Assembly (NCBI RefSeq): GCF_016924835.1 | Contig: NZ_CP070480.1 | Coordinates: forward strand, 1,922,001-1,986,000 | DNA from: Rothia sp. ZJ932 | GTDB lineage: Bacteria > Actinomycetota > Actinomycetes > Actinomycetales > Micrococcaceae | Length of the DNA: 64,000 nucleotides | Direction of reading: 5' to 3' | Part shown: positions 1-7,896 of the stretch, piece by piece | Layout of the letters: each line of letters begins with the position of its first letter | How positions within the stretch are numbered: position 1 is the stretch's first letter | Program-made: the position numbers and the translations under genes | Notes under the pieces: model-generated | Seen by the model: the letters and a program-made list of their open reading frames with translations, nothing else | Databases searched by the model: none | Told to the model about the DNA's origin: nothing

Positions 1-472
1 TGACGCCGACTGCCACCAGAAGTGAGAAACCGATAGCGAAAAGTGAGAGGGTCAGGCCGCTCGCCGCCCAAAAGACGATACCAAGCACAGCACCCAGCGA
101 GGCGCCAGTGCTGATGCCGATGATATCCGGTGAGGCGAGGGGGTTTCGCAGCAGTAGCTGAAAAGTCGCACCGGCTGCACCGAATGCTAGCCCCACTAAC
201 AGCCCCAAGACTGCCCTGGGTAGCTTCTCTTCCATAACGATAAACCGGGCACCGCGGGCGTTTTCAAGGGTTCCACCTTGCACGATGGTGAGAAAGTCCC
301 CCGGTGTTACGGTGTAATCCCCCAGGAGCACCCGAGCGAAGAATACCGCGGTGAGTAGTGCTACTAGGGCGGCAATGACACGAGCAGGACGTCTGCCTGC
401 TCGCCTGCGAATATCGCGTACTCGTGCTGCGGGTATAACTGACGAGGCTGGTTCTTTAATCAGTGATGCCAT
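1..472 (-). CDS. FecCD-family iron-siderophore ABC permease (3' part outside window)
   Basis: The reading frame begins with ATG at 472 and stays open to the window edge, giving the first 157 codons. The translation has a basic N-terminus (DIRRRAGRRPARV), a hydrophobic first segment, and the family motif around LRNPLASPDIIGISTGASLG. This matches the N-terminal half of BtuC/FecCD inner-membrane permeases, which form the channel for ferric siderophores. The gene starts 2 bp after the stop of the upstream permease, so the two are translationally coupled and probably form a heterodimer. The ATPase subunit is expected beyond the window edge. Identity as FecCD is secure; substrate is inferred only from the iron box upstream of the operon. 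Confidence 0.9.
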   Translation of the reverse strand, partial: MASLIKEPASSVIPAARVRDIRRRAGRRPARVIAALVALLTAVFFARVLLGDYTVTPGDFLTIVQGGTLENARGARFIVMEEKLPRAVLGLLVGLAFGAAGATFQLLLRNPLASPDIIGISTGASLGAVLGIVFWAASGLTLSLFAIGFSLLVAVGV

Positions 473-474
473 GT

Positions 475-1512
475 TTACAGATCAACTGTCTTGTGAAAGC
501 GGATCAGGTAGAGAAAAACGGGAACACCGATTACTACCATGGTGACGCCCACCGGCACTTCTTCAGGCGGTAGGATGATTCTGCCTACTGTGTCAGCCAG
601 GATCAGCAGGCTGGCACCCAGCACGGCAGAGAGGGGAATAATTTTGCGGTAGTCCGGGCCCACCAGCAAGCGCACAGCGTGGGGAGCCATAAGACCGATA
701 AAGGCAATGGGTCCTGCCATCGATGTTGCGGTGCCACACAGTAAGGTGATGCCGATAAAGATGATGAAGCGTTTAAGGGCAACGTTTTCACCCAGCGAAG
801 CTGCCATGTCATCGCCCAGAGCAAAGCTATTGATAGTGGCGGCGTTGAGCAGCAGTACCAGGGATCCAGCAATCACAAGGAACACGCCGGGGATGTATTC
901 TTCCATTGAAGCACCGGCAACTGTGCCCAGCTGCCACTTACGCAAAGAATCCAGGACATCGCTGAACCGCAGAATAAGAGCCGCGGTGAAAGACCCCAGA
1001 CCTGCTGAAATTGCCGCGCCCATCAGGGCGAGTTTTACGGGGGTTGCCCCGTCGCGTCCGATCGATGCCAGCGCGTAGACCAATACCGAGGTTACCGCCG
1101 CGCCCACGAAGGCAAGCAGGGCAAAAGCTGTGGCTGACTGAATACCTAAGAACACGATGCCAAAGACAACGGCAAAGGCCGCCCCCGAATTTACTCCCAA
1201 AATACCGGGGTCACCCAGGGGGTTGCGGGTAACGCCCTGCATACCTGCCCCGGAAAGTGCGAGGGCAGCACCAATGGTAGCGGCCCAACAGGTACGCACC
1301 AGACGTTGGTCAATAATTGCGCTTTCAATCTCTGTTACAGGTTGTCCTTGCAAGTAGCTAAGAAATACCCCGGCATCCAGCACTCGAGTACCCAGCAGCA
1401 TGGAGGCAGCCAGCGTCCCTACACATAAAACCGCAGCGCACAAACTCAGCACCGGGTAGCCTGGGGCGACAAACGCTATTCTCCTCAAGTGCGGTCTAGT
1501 TTTCGTTCTCAT
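475..1512 (-). CDS. FecCD-family iron-siderophore ABC permease
   Basis: This 345-residue polytopic membrane protein has the full length of the family. It shows a basic N-terminus (RTKTRPHLRR), about nine to ten hydrophobic segments, and the FecCD signature GDPGILGVNSGAAFAVV near residue 100. The C-terminal part carries GPIAFIGLMAPHAVR, the usual coupling region facing the ATPase. The start ATG at 1512 is preceded by AAGGG at good spacing. It lies downstream of the binding protein gene and immediately upstream of the second permease, so it is the first permease of a three-gene iron uptake set read on the minus strand. The specific siderophore cannot be told from the sequence. Confidence 0.92.
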   Translation of the reverse strand: MRTKTRPHLRRIAFVAPGYPVLSLCAAVLCVGTLAASMLLGTRVLDAGVFLSYLQGQPVTEIESAIIDQRLVRTCWAATIGAALALSGAGMQGVTRNPLGDPGILGVNSGAAFAVVFGIVFLGIQSATAFALLAFVGAAVTSVLVYALASIGRDGATPVKLALMGAAISAGLGSFTAALILRFSDVLDSLRKWQLGTVAGASMEEYIPGVFLVIAGSLVLLLNAATINSFALGDDMAASLGENVALKRFIIFIGITLLCGTATSMAGPIAFIGLMAPHAVRLLVGPDYRKIIPLSAVLGASLLILADTVGRIILPPEEVPVGVTMVVIGVPVFLYLIRFHKTVDL

Positions 1513-1524
1513 ACATACCCTTAG

Positions 1525-1572
1525 AAAAGGCCCACCGCCTCACCCTGATCTCTCAGGGGGCAGTGAGCCTTA
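1525..1572 (-). terminator. intercistronic hairpin between binding protein and permease genes
   Basis: On the minus strand the segment folds as a long imperfect stem (AAGGCTCAC...GTGGGCCTT with an inner CCCTGA/TCAGGG stem) followed by TTTTC. Its place between the binding protein and permease genes suggests partial termination or 3' end protection, giving more binding protein than permease. This is inference from structure and position. Confidence 0.6.
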
Positions 1573-1587
1573 TAAAACTGTGCAGTG

Positions 1588-2640
1588 TTAGGAAGCGTTG
1601 CGAGTGTTTTTGATAGCCTTCGACATACGATCCAGCACGTCGGTCTCGTTCACTGCCCACATCAGTGACAGCGGTGAGGTTGCAGAAAGGGCAAGACCGA
1701 AGGTCTTATCGGCTTCAAAGACCACTGCGTCGTTCTTGATTGCGGGCATCTGTGCAAACAAATCGTTGCTCTTAACCTTCTCGATCTCGTCTTCAGTATT
1801 CACCCACGCCCAGACAACATCCGCCTCAACCTGATCCATGACCTCAGCTGAGACATTGACAAAGAAGCTGTCAGCAGAACCCTCATTTTCTTTGATGTAA
1901 GGAGCTAACTCCATGCCCATGAGACTGAAGAAACGCGGACGCGCGTCTATTGAGGTATAGGCACCGAAAGTGTTCTGTTCGAGGTCAAAAGCGCCAGCGA
2001 TAAAGGTTGCGCCCTTGAAGTTCTCGTACTCGGCTGCTTTTTGGATAAGAGCTTTTTCGGTGTCTTCAATGAGTTTTGCGGCTTCATTTTCTTTACGCAG
2101 CATTTTGCCAGCCATTTCTACGGTCTGCTGCCATGATGCCGCCCATGGTCCTACGCCTTCAGGTGCGGGCACAACGGGGGCAATAGCTGAGAGCTTGTTG
2201 TAGATTTCCTGGCTCATATCGCCGTAGGGAGTGAAGATTGCGTCGGGGGCGAGCTTGGCAAGTTCGGTGTAGTTCGGGCCGTCGGTCTCATCGTAGCGGG
2301 TGGGTTCTTCTCCACCGAGTTCAGCAAGTTTAGCGTCGAACCAGGGGGTGGAGTTGTTCTCATTGTTACCCCAGGTCACTAAAGGGGCACCTACAGGCAC
2401 TACGCCGAGGGCTAGTACCGCGTCGGGGTTCTGCCAGTTCTGAACAATGGCGATTTTCTGGGGCACTGCATCGAATGTTGTCTCACCGTAGGCATGCTTG
2501 ATGGTGTAGCTACCACCCTCAGTTTTTTCCGCTGAAGAAGGCGCTCCGCCGGTAGATCCTGTTGAGCATCCTGCAAACAGGGTTGATGCGACGGTTGCAG
2601 CAGCGGCCTTCAAAAAGGTGTTGCGTGAGATGGTGACCAT
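1588..2640 (-). CDS. iron-siderophore ABC transporter substrate-binding lipoprotein
   Basis: The 350-residue product begins MVTISRNTFLKAAAATVAS and has a lipobox LFAGC, so it is exported and lipid anchored. The body matches the FecB/FepB binding protein fold (Peripla_BP_2): PQKIAIVQNWQNPDAVLALG at the start of the first lobe, an acidic, tyrosine-rich middle, and a C-terminal SLMWAVNETDVLDRM. The start was placed at the ATG at 2640 because GAGGAG lies about 10 bases upstream; a TTG 18 bases earlier overlaps that site. It is the first gene of the iron uptake operon and has a DtxR/IdeR-like box directly upstream, so iron repression is likely. Siderophore specificity is unknown. Confidence 0.93.
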   Translation of the reverse strand: MVTISRNTFLKAAAATVASTLFAGCSTGSTGGAPSSAEKTEGGSYTIKHAYGETTFDAVPQKIAIVQNWQNPDAVLALGVVPVGAPLVTWGNNENNSTPWFDAKLAELGGEEPTRYDETDGPNYTELAKLAPDAIFTPYGDMSQEIYNKLSAIAPVVPAPEGVGPWAASWQQTVEMAGKMLRKENEAAKLIEDTEKALIQKAAEYENFKGATFIAGAFDLEQNTFGAYTSIDARPRFFSLMGMELAPYIKENEGSADSFFVNVSAEVMDQVEADVVWAWVNTEDEIEKVKSNDLFAQMPAIKNDAVVFEADKTFGLALSATSPLSLMWAVNETDVLDRMSKAIKNTRNAS

Positions 2641-2682
2641 GGGTAGAAAACTCCTCAAAAACGCACAGAAGTGTACTGTATT

Positions 2683-2707
2683 AAAATTAAGGCAAACCTT
2701 ACTTACC
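2683..2707. promoter_or_regulatory. putative DtxR/IdeR iron box
   Basis: An inverted repeat TAAGG-CAAA-CCTTA at 2688-2701 lies about 50 bp upstream of the binding protein start and is followed by a further ACTTACC. Its AGG/CCT arms and AT-rich flanks resemble actinobacterial DtxR/IdeR operators. The context of an iron uptake operon supports this; binding itself is inference. Confidence 0.5.
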
Positions 2708-2757
2708 TATTAGACTACCCTGAGTTCTTCATTTTACCAAGTTTTTTATGACCTAAT

Positions 2758-4923
2758 TCAATCGAGGGATTCCCTAATGCTCCATCCCTGATCGAGCAGT
2801 TGCTGCCTGAAGATGGGGGCGGTGGTGTAGGCGAACTGCTTAGAGACATGATTATCGTCCATGTAAACAACCACGTTACCAACCACGGCGGGGCAGAAAC
2901 CGTCAGGGCAGTATGAGTCCGTGAGATCAACGTGGTAGATGTTCGGCAGACCGCTAAGACCCGCGATTGCTGCGTTGGTGGGAGCCAACTTATTTTCCAG
3001 AGGCTCACCACAGCCACTGTAATTCAGCATGTTTTCTTCGTAGCATGTGAACATGTTCTGCACGAAACGGGGGTTATCGCGCAGAGCAATGAAGTTGCCT
3101 CCGGCTGCGGTTACCTGGCGAGCGACATTATCCAAACCGCGCACGAACTGCTCATCACCAGATGCGCTGCTGCTACGGGTAGACACGGCCACCACGTTGT
3201 CAGGGCGAAGCCCTGCAATAGTTTTGAGCGCTTCAGCGTTGAATTCTTTACAGCTGGGGGTGTTCTCTGGTCCTGCCACCGAGAAACTCTCTGCGGGGAT
3301 GGTGAAACGACAACCGGGGCGCAGCATCACGATGAGGTTGCTCCCCTGGTTCTCAGCAAATTCACTCACCATGGGCAGGGCGTGGTGGGCATGCGAATCT
3401 CCCACCATCACGGTCAGCGGCGCATCAACATCACCACCGTACATAGCTGCCCAGCAGTCACGCTCGCCATCGGAGTTCTCCAGCAAAGGATTGGGGGCAA
3501 ACCCCGGGTAGATCGAGCTACAGCTACCCTGCAAGGCAATACGCTGCTGGTCCACAGTGTAGGGAATCGGTTCTTCGCGGTAGATTGCATTGGGGTCAGT
3601 ATTGAGGGCACCGGGGAACATATCAGACCCCGCCATAGCTTCGTATTCGCTACGTGCGTCTGCCCGTTCCTGCACTGCGTAAGCTGATGCGGTGACAGTG
3701 CCGCCCACAGCAGCCAGGCAGGCAAGCACTGTTGAGATAGGGCGCGCCCAGGGATTGTTGGTGCGGTACTTCTCAAATTTTGCACGACGAGTGCTAGGGG
3801 GGGCAGTACGCGCTTTAGAGTCTTTACCGCCTCGCAGTGGCTGTTCGATGAATCGGTGCAGACACCATGCCAGAGCAACAGAGATCAGAATAATAATGAG
3901 ACCGTCTAGCCATCCAGCTTGAGTTTTGTTGGCTACCGCTGTGTAGAGAATCAGCAAGGGCCAGTGCACGAGGTAGAGACCGTAAGCTGATTCACCAATC
4001 CATAGAAGAGGCTTGGAAGATAATAGGCTATCGACACCAGCTTTAGAGCCGGTATTACCGGCAAGCATGACCAGTGCCGCCGAGAGAATAGGCCACAGTG
4101 CCATATACCCAGGAAAGCCCGTTTCAACCGGCAAAATCATGCCGGCTGAGGCCAGCCCAATAACACCGACCCAGCCCATGATAATGCGCAGGGCTTTGGG
4201 GGCTTTCCACAGCATGGTCGCCATGGCGATCAGCGTTCCTGCGGCGAACTCCCACAGGCGAGCGCGGGTATCAAAGTAGGCAAAAGTCTGCTGGGTATTC
4301 GTGGAGATAACCGACCAGGTCAGAGAGGCGACGAATACTGTGCCGAATACCAGCGCGGTTGAGCCCATCAGGTTGAACCGTAGCTTACGTACCATGAGCG
4401 CCACGCTGGCAAAGAGGATGGGCCAGAGGATGAAGATCTGCCCCTGCATTGATAGCGACCAGAAGTGCTGGAAAGGGGTTTTGCGGGTGGCGTCTTGCTG
4501 GTAATAGTCAACAGCGTTGAAGGCTAGGTGCCAGTTTTGGTAGTAGAGCAAAGAAGCTTTAGCGTCTTCTACCAGACCCATGTGGCGCGAGAAAGGCAAA
4601 ATGAGCAAGGACGCTATCAGTGTCAGAATGATGGCGACACCGGCAGCTGGCATCAGGCGCTGGAAGACATGCGCCCAATACTTTACGAGTTGTAGGGGCT
4701 TGTGCTCATTGATTTTGCGTAGGGAAGACAGCGAGAGCAAGAAAGCTGATACCAACAAGAAGACATCAACACCGCCTGATACTTTACCGAACCAGACGTG
4801 ATACATGACTACGAGTAGAACCGCGAGGGCGCGCAGACCTTGAATTTCGGGGCGGAACCCGCGAGTTTCAATATAGGTGCCGAGGGGTTTCTTACTTCGA
4901 GACGTTTGTGCTGAAGATGCCAT
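2758..4923 (-). CDS. OafA/YrhL-type acyltransferase with SGNH domain
   Basis: This 721-residue membrane protein has two parts. The N-terminal two thirds is an Acyltransferase_3 domain with about ten membrane segments and the conserved RALAVLLVVMYHVW (arginine and histidine) plus GGVDVFLLVSAFL. After a short linker comes an extracytoplasmic SGNH-like domain with VMVGDSHAHH (Ser nucleophile block) and a C-terminal DDNHVS (Asp-His pair). Such proteins O-acylate cell-surface polymers such as peptidoglycan, teichoic acid or capsular sugars. The ATG at 4923 is preceded by AGGAA five bases away, better than an upstream in-frame start. It stands alone between the iron operon and a tRNA; the target polymer is unknown. 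Confidence 0.9.
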   Translation of the reverse strand: MASSAQTSRSKKPLGTYIETRGFRPEIQGLRALAVLLVVMYHVWFGKVSGGVDVFLLVSAFLLSLSSLRKINEHKPLQLVKYWAHVFQRLMPAAGVAIILTLIASLLILPFSRHMGLVEDAKASLLYYQNWHLAFNAVDYYQQDATRKTPFQHFWSLSMQGQIFILWPILFASVALMVRKLRFNLMGSTALVFGTVFVASLTWSVISTNTQQTFAYFDTRARLWEFAAGTLIAMATMLWKAPKALRIIMGWVGVIGLASAGMILPVETGFPGYMALWPILSAALVMLAGNTGSKAGVDSLLSSKPLLWIGESAYGLYLVHWPLLILYTAVANKTQAGWLDGLIIILISVALAWCLHRFIEQPLRGGKDSKARTAPPSTRRAKFEKYRTNNPWARPISTVLACLAAVGGTVTASAYAVQERADARSEYEAMAGSDMFPGALNTDPNAIYREEPIPYTVDQQRIALQGSCSSIYPGFAPNPLLENSDGERDCWAAMYGGDVDAPLTVMVGDSHAHHALPMVSEFAENQGSNLIVMLRPGCRFTIPAESFSVAGPENTPSCKEFNAEALKTIAGLRPDNVVAVSTRSSSASGDEQFVRGLDNVARQVTAAGGNFIALRDNPRFVQNMFTCYEENMLNYSGCGEPLENKLAPTNAAIAGLSGLPNIYHVDLTDSYCPDGFCPAVVGNVVVYMDDNHVSKQFAYTTAPIFRQQLLDQGWSIRESLD

Positions 4924-4978
4924 GTGTTTCCTGTGTGCTTTCACTGTACCTCGTGTGAGTCGCAAAGACCCCTAAAAG

Positions 4979-5025
4979 CGAAAAACCCCGATTCTCGTTT
5001 CTCGTGCGAAACGGGAACCAGGATT
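4979..5025 (-). terminator. terminator after tRNA-Thr
   Basis: On the minus strand a stem CCTGGTTCCCGTTTC pairs, with a few G-U pairs, to GAAACGAGAATCGGGG and is followed by TTTTT. It lies 14 bp past the tRNA 3' end. Confidence 0.8.
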
Positions 5026-5038
5026 TCCACCGTGAAAG

Positions 5039-5112
5039 AGCCCCCTACCGGATTCGAACCGGTGACCCCCTGTTTACAAGACAGGTGCTCTGGCCAGCTG
5101 AGCTAAGGAGGC
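5039..5112 (-). tRNA. tRNA-Thr (anticodon TGT)
   Basis: Read on the minus strand the segment gives acceptor stem GCCTCCT pairing AGGGGGC, D-loop AGCTCAGCTGGCCAGAGCA, anticodon stem CCTGT with loop CTTGTAA, and T-arm CCGGTTCGAATCCGG. The anticodon TGT reads ACA threonine codons. CCA is not encoded. Confidence 0.95.
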
Positions 5113-5170
5113 GAGCTTTGCGCCCTCACAATACTACAGAATTTTAGGCTCTCATGCACTATTGCACGCA

Positions 5171-6340
5171 TCACGATATTGTAGTGGAAAGTATTATCTG
5201 CCGGGTGGCAATGGCTGCGATAAATTCTTCGTCATGGCTGGCGCAGATGACGTTGCCACCGTGGGCGGTGAATTCTCCGATCAGTGCCAGTAGCCGCTCG
5301 GTGTCATAGGCATTGAGGGAGGCACTGGGTTCATCAAGTAGCAGCACTGAGGGCTGAGGCGTTAGAGCGCAGATGGTCGCGAGCATCTGTTGTTGCGAGA
5401 GGGTTAGGTCATAGGGGTTGGCGCCCAGTTCTTCACCGAGCCCTGCCGCTTCACACAGGGCGTGTGTGTAGGAGGGGTCAGCTGCGCGTCCTGCCCGCAC
5501 CTCGTCAGCAACACTGGTGGTGAGTATTTGGTAGCGGGGGTGCTGCGATGCCAAGCTAACACGCTGTACACGTTCGGGCGGACGCAGCGCAGCCACTTCC
5601 TGCCCAGTGACAGTGACCTGCCCACCATAGGTGGGGAGTAGACCCGCTAGGGTACGTAGAAGGGTGGTTTTGCCGCTGCCGTTTTCACCGCGTACTACGA
5701 GAACCTCCCCATCGCTCGTGGTGAGGCTGATTTTCGTGAGTAGCTGTTGGTGCGGGGACAACCGTTTACTTTGCCCTGAACGGGGGTGGTAGAGGTCTAG
5801 GTTTGCTTTCAGCGTGGCTGGTTCAATCTGCCAGGGTACAGTGGGAGTCTCTACGGTTTTCATGGGGGATCCGGTATCAATCACCTCGGTGGCAGTTTCT
5901 AGCTCGTCCGCGCCGCAGCGGGTGGGTGTGCTCCACATGATGTCGTGGGGGTAGGTCGAGAAAGCACTCAGTACCTGTTGGCGACCATTCGCGTCCAATC
6001 CCTGCAGGGGGTGTTCCAGCAGCAGGGGTGCATCCCCCAGTGCCAGTAGGGCGGCGATGGCTACTCGCTGGGTTTGGCCGCCAGAGAGCTGCAGGGGGTT
6101 ACGTTCTAATACATCTTCAATGCCCAAAGTACGTGCTGCGGTAAGAACCCGAACTTGCATATCTTCGCGGGCAACCCCGCGGTTCTCCAAGCCAAAAGCT
6201 AATTCTTCGGCAACAGTTTCTGCCGCTCCGCTGATATTCGCAGCGGGTGATTCCCCAGCGCGTAGGGCGTGGGGATGGCATTCTAAGAATTCTTGAACGT
6301 GTTGAGCGTTGTTATCCCCGCGTAGCAGTATACGTTTCAT
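5171..6340 (-). CDS. ECF transporter ATPase, two fused and complementary half-degenerate domains
   Basis: This 389-residue protein fuses two ABC ATPase domains. The N-terminal one (about 1-150) has no Walker A: the usual first hundred residues are reduced to about thirty, entering directly at the Q-loop region and TVAEELAFGLENRG. It keeps a perfect LSGGQTQR signature but has LLLEHP instead of the Walker B LLLDEP. The C-terminal domain (about 190-389) has a perfect Walker A GENGSGKTT and Walker B VLLLDEP but a degraded signature LSQQQ. Only one ATP site can therefore be complete, built from the C-domain Walker motifs and the N-domain signature. The start is fixed by a 4-bp ATGA overlap with the T component. 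It energises the neighbouring ECF transporter. Confidence 0.85.
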   Translation of the reverse strand: MKRILLRGDNNAQHVQEFLECHPHALRAGESPAANISGAAETVAEELAFGLENRGVAREDMQVRVLTAARTLGIEDVLERNPLQLSGGQTQRVAIAALLALGDAPLLLEHPLQGLDANGRQQVLSAFSTYPHDIMWSTPTRCGADELETATEVIDTGSPMKTVETPTVPWQIEPATLKANLDLYHPRSGQSKRLSPHQQLLTKISLTTSDGEVLVVRGENGSGKTTLLRTLAGLLPTYGGQVTVTGQEVAALRPPERVQRVSLASQHPRYQILTTSVADEVRAGRAADPSYTHALCEAAGLGEELGANPYDLTLSQQQMLATICALTPQPSVLLLDEPSASLNAYDTERLLALIGEFTAHGGNVICASHDEEFIAAIATRQIILSTTIS

Positions 6341-7086
6341 AGCACCACCGCCGCGCAGATTAGAGCGGACGCGCCCACCAGTACCGCGCGCAGATACTGC
6401 TGAGCGCGAGTGTCGACAAAGACCAGGTAGCTGGTGCGCGCCGTTTTATTATCAAGGCCGCGTTGGGCAATTGAGTGGGCACGATCTTCGTGTTCAAGAA
6501 GCATGAGGTTCACCAGTGTTCCCAAACTTTTGATTCCGAGGGAAATTCTTTTGAGCAGGGTCGAGTCATCGAGCCCGCGACGAATCTGCCCTTCGCGGAT
6601 AATGCGGATGTAGCGTCCCAGCAGTGCCGGGGCGTTAAGTGAGGTGACGAGAATATAGACCAACCGTGCCGGGAGCTTCCAGCTGGTCAGTGCCCATCGT
6701 AAAGCACCCACGCTGTTGGGTAGGGAGATTAGGGCAATGGCAGCGGCGAAATTGAGGATTTGCAGGGCAAATTGGGCACCGTATGCGATGCCTTCAGCAC
6801 TGATTGCGAAGCGTATCCAGGGTGCCGGCACCCACTGGGCGTAGATGGTGCCCGCACCGGGGTAGCTAACTGTTTGAATAATAAAGGCGGTGAGGGCAAC
6901 CGGGCCTACACCCCACAGAACATAACGCAGAAGTTTTGACCCGTGCCCGGTAGCCAGTAGCGGGGTCACCAGTACCACCAGTAAAACTGTTCGTAGCGAT
7001 AAAGGTAGGGGTAGCAGGGCTAGCGGAGTCGCTGCCAGCCCTGCAACAATCCACGTCTTGGGATTTATACCATTGGTTAGGTTCAT
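6337..7086 (-). CDS. ECF transporter T component (EcfT)
   Basis: The 249-residue protein has five or six hydrophobic segments in the first two thirds and a basic cytoplasmic C-terminal helix carrying AHSIAQRGLD, which corresponds to the conserved Ala-Arg-Gly coupling motif of EcfT. It also has an earlier LGRYIRIIREGQIRRG region typical of the family. T components link the ATPase pair to a substrate-specific S component. The gene overlaps both neighbours by ATGA, so S, T and A are made in stoichiometric coupling. The ARG motif here reads QRG. Confidence 0.85.
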   Translation of the reverse strand: MNLTNGINPKTWIVAGLAATPLALLPLPLSLRTVLLVVLVTPLLATGHGSKLLRYVLWGVGPVALTAFIIQTVSYPGAGTIYAQWVPAPWIRFAISAEGIAYGAQFALQILNFAAAIALISLPNSVGALRWALTSWKLPARLVYILVTSLNAPALLGRYIRIIREGQIRRGLDDSTLLKRISLGIKSLGTLVNLMLLEHEDRAHSIAQRGLDNKTARTSYLVFVDTRAQQYLRAVLVGASALICAAVVL

Positions 7087-7868
7087 GCGCGAGAGAAACG
7101 AGCCTTTACGCGCTGGGGAATGCCCAGCCCCAGAAGGAAGACAATGAGGAACACTACGCCCTTATCGATGGCGTCAGAAAGAACAGCTTGCAGGGTGGTT
7201 GCTGCAAAGAGTGACTGCCCCGTTGCCTGCAAGGTTGCAACCAGCGAACCGGTGCCAACACCCATGCCACCACCGTATACGTAGGCAGCTACAGGGGCGC
7301 CAACAAAGCCCGCGATGATGCCCACTAGGACGCCGCTCATGAGGGTGCGCCACCAGCTGCTAAATACGCCCGCGCGTCCGAGATAGCCAGCTAGTAAACC
7401 GATCAGGGCAGCACCGGCTGCAAAAGGAATGGTGGTGGGGTTAATGGTCAGACCCCACGCAAGGTTAGTGACCGCACCTGTGGTTGCACCAGCCGCAGGA
7501 CCTGCGAGGTAACCAATCAAAACGGTTGCAACGGTATCCATGTACAGGGGAATGGGTGAGAGGCCCACGATTTGCCCCAGCACAATATTGATGGCGGCAG
7601 CAAAAGGGATAAGAGCAATGATGGTTAGCGGAATGCGCTTGAGATTACCAATCACCAGCAAGATAGCACCGATCATGTAGCCCGCGACCAGAGGCAAGAC
7701 GACGGTTCCTGATGATGCTTCCTGCTGACCTCTGTATGAGAAAAGAGTCCACAGGTAGGTTGCAGCCATGAGAAGGGTGCCGATAACGACGAGAACGTTG
7801 TCGAGGGTGCTGTGAGTATTACCGAGGCGCGCAGTAGCTGCGTGCCTCTGCCCAGAGGTTGATGTCAT
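7083..7868 (-). CDS. ECF transporter S component, probable nucleoside or base uptake
   Basis: This 261-residue membrane protein has about six hydrophobic segments and the S-component pattern IPLYMDTVATVLIGYLAG followed by GATTGAVTNL. The start was set at the ATG at 7868: longer reading frames run into the hydrolase gene upstream and give non-homologous sequence. It lies 28 bp after a nucleoside hydrolase and overlaps EcfT by ATGA. S components bind vitamins, metals or nucleobases; here the co-transcribed hydrolase suggests a nucleoside or nucleobase. This substrate is inference from context, as no binding-site signature for a known vitamin was recognised. Confidence 0.8.
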   Translation of the reverse strand: MTSTSGQRHAATARLGNTHSTLDNVLVVIGTLLMAATYLWTLFSYRGQQEASSGTVVLPLVAGYMIGAILLVIGNLKRIPLTIIALIPFAAAINIVLGQIVGLSPIPLYMDTVATVLIGYLAGPAAGATTGAVTNLAWGLTINPTTIPFAAGAALIGLLAGYLGRAGVFSSWWRTLMSGVLVGIIAGFVGAPVAAYVYGGGMGVGTGSLVATLQATGQSLFAATTLQAVLSDAIDKGVVFLIVFLLGLGIPQRVKARFSRA

Positions 7869-7896
7869 TTCTGTGATTTTTCCGTGTGTTGCTTGG

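Noticed and set aside
2932-3687. 251-codon plus-strand frame
   Set aside because: It is the opposite strand of the OafA SGNH domain, whose motifs are clear.
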